A DNA stretch of 6,851 nt from assembly GCA_964429575.1 (NCBI GenBank), contig CAYSCX010000078.1:1-6851 (forward strand), read 5' to 3'. The translations under genes and the position numbers were made by a program. Below the pieces are notes generated by a model. The model was given only the letters and a program-made list of their open reading frames with translations. It was not told where the DNA came from and searched no databases. The DNA comes from CAYSCX01 sp964429575 (lineage in GTDB: Bacteria; Desulfobacterota; Binatia; Binatales; Binataceae). Shown piece after piece: positions 6,001 through 6,851 of the stretch. Position 1 is the stretch's first letter. Each line of letters opens with the position of its first letter.

Positions 6001-6849
6001 CTACGGCGCGAGAACTTTTGCGAGATCCGGCGGCGCCAGACGGATTCCCACGTAGAACGTCCCGAACTTCCCGTATGCCGCGCTGGCCTCGTCGAATCGC
6101 ATCTCGTACACCAGCTTCTTGAACAGCAGCGGATCGTCGGCAAACAAATCGACGCCCCATTCCCAGTCATCGAGTCCCACCGAACCCGAGATGATTTGCA
6201 TCACCTGGCCCGCGTAGCGCCGCCCGACCACTCCATGGTCGTGCATCAGGCGCCGCCGCTCGTCGATCGGCAATCGATACCAGTTGTCGGCGCCATCGCG
6301 CTTCTTGTCCATCGGGTAGAAGCAGACGTAGCGACGTTCGGGAATTCTCGGGTACAGGCGCGCCGTCATCTTTCGTCGCAAGTCAGCCAGTTCGGCGTCG
6401 ACTGCCCGCTGCCATTGCGCGGAATGCGCGTCGAGACCCTCCGATACGAGCCGCTGGTAAAGCGCGACGGACGCCTCGTACAGCCCCAATTCGATCACCG
6501 AAAGATATGAAGTGGTCTGCTCGAGGTAGTCAGACACAGCGAGTCCCGCGATCTGACGCTCCGCTTCGTTGAGTTCATCGAGCGTGCGGCGGAAATGGAC
6601 GATCATCACGTCCGCTTTGTGGCCGACCGCGGAAAACAACGCCGACTCGCCGCCCTCGCCGCGCTCCATGCCACCCAATTGACGCGCGGCCTCGTCGAGC
6701 GCATGACGGCGCGCGTCACCGTCCGCCGCTCGCCACTCCCGGCCGCGCACGCGAAACATCTGATGAAGTATCGTGTAGCCTTCGAGCGACAGCGGCGTCG
6801 GTGGAATCTCCACCCGAGTCTTTGCGGCTCGTTTCTTCTCGCGCGCCAT
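6001..6849 (-). CDS. hemQ: Coproheme decarboxylase (HemQ/ChdC), chlorite dismutase family
   Basis: The product is predicted to carry out the last step of the coproporphyrin-dependent heme pathway, turning Fe-coproporphyrin III into heme b by two peroxide-driven oxidative decarboxylations. The 282-residue protein has the family's C-terminal half nearly complete: YVCFYPMDKKR, NWYRLPIDERRRLMHDHG, GQVMQIISGSVGLDDWEWG and KLVYEMRFDEASAAYGKFGTF. Y178 (catalytic Tyr), H205 (proximal heme ligand) and Q218 (distal Gln) keep exactly the spacing of Y145/H172/Q185 in S. aureus HemQ (27 and 13 residues). True chlorite dismutases have a distal Arg instead of this Gln, so chlorite breakdown is unlikely. The first ~15 residues (MAREKKRAAKTRVE) are a basic extension. 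The ATG lies two bases from the window edge, so its ribosome binding site cannot be seen and the real start could be further upstream. Confidence 0.92.
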   Translation of the reverse strand: MAREKKRAAKTRVEIPPTPLSLEGYTILHQMFRVRGREWRAADGDARRHALDEAARQLGGMERGEGGESALFSAVGHKADVMIVHFRRTLDELNEAERQIAGLAVSDYLEQTTSYLSVIELGLYEASVALYQRLVSEGLDAHSAQWQRAVDAELADLRRKMTARLYPRIPERRYVCFYPMDKKRDGADNWYRLPIDERRRLMHDHGVVGRRYAGQVMQIISGSVGLDDWEWGVDLFADDPLLFKKLVYEMRFDEASAAYGKFGTFYVGIRLAPPDLAKVLAP

Positions 6850-6851
6850 CG

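Noticed and set aside
5860..6510. 216-codon + strand open frame opposite hemQ
   Set aside because: Antisense to a strongly conserved HemQ active-site region; no family resemblance.
6001..6849. Chlorite dismutase rather than heme biosynthesis enzyme
   Set aside because: The distal residue is Gln218, and Tyr178 is present at the HemQ spacing; chlorite dismutases have a distal Arg.

Overview
The window is a GC-rich bacterial chromosomal segment with dense gene packing and no sign of mobile elements, CRISPR or RNA genes. The mixture of genes (split biotin-dependent acyl-CoA carboxylase, separate-subunit methylmalonyl-CoA mutase, pyruvoyl arginine decarboxylase, a SelW-type selenoprotein, a Gln-type coproheme decarboxylase) would suit an uncultured deltaproteobacterium-like lineage such as Binatota/Desulfobacterota. 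That placement is a guess from gene content and cannot be proved from this sequence alone.

Left part, + strand (about 33-3759): three tightly packed genes form a propionyl-CoA/methylmalonyl-CoA module. They are a biotin carboxylase subunit, a small biotin carboxyl carrier protein with the AMKM biotinylation site, and the large catalytic subunit of methylmalonyl-CoA mutase without its cobalamin domain. Together they fit propionyl-CoA -> methylmalonyl-CoA -> succinyl-CoA. The carboxyltransferase, epimerase and B12-binding mutase subunit are not in the window.

Middle, + strand (3760-4777): after a ~107-base gap carrying a plausible promoter and a leader hairpin comes a pyruvoyl-dependent arginine decarboxylase. 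Forty-one bases later is a gene that normal gene calling misses. It is a 100-residue SelW/Rdx-family selenoprotein (4475-4777) whose redox motif is Cys-Ser-Ala-Sec, with Sec encoded by an in-frame TGA at 4505-4507. A strong hairpin with a G in its apical loop follows at the spacing expected for a bacterial SECIS element. This is the main discovery in the window. It implies that the organism has the SelA/SelB/SelC/SelD machinery.

Right part, - strand (4804-6849): a coproheme decarboxylase (HemQ/ChdC) with a complete set of recognisable active-site residues is followed, 105 bases downstream, by a 363-residue protein of unknown function with a probable lipocalin-like fold. This pair converges on the selenoprotein gene, with only 26 bases between the stop codons and no obvious terminator.
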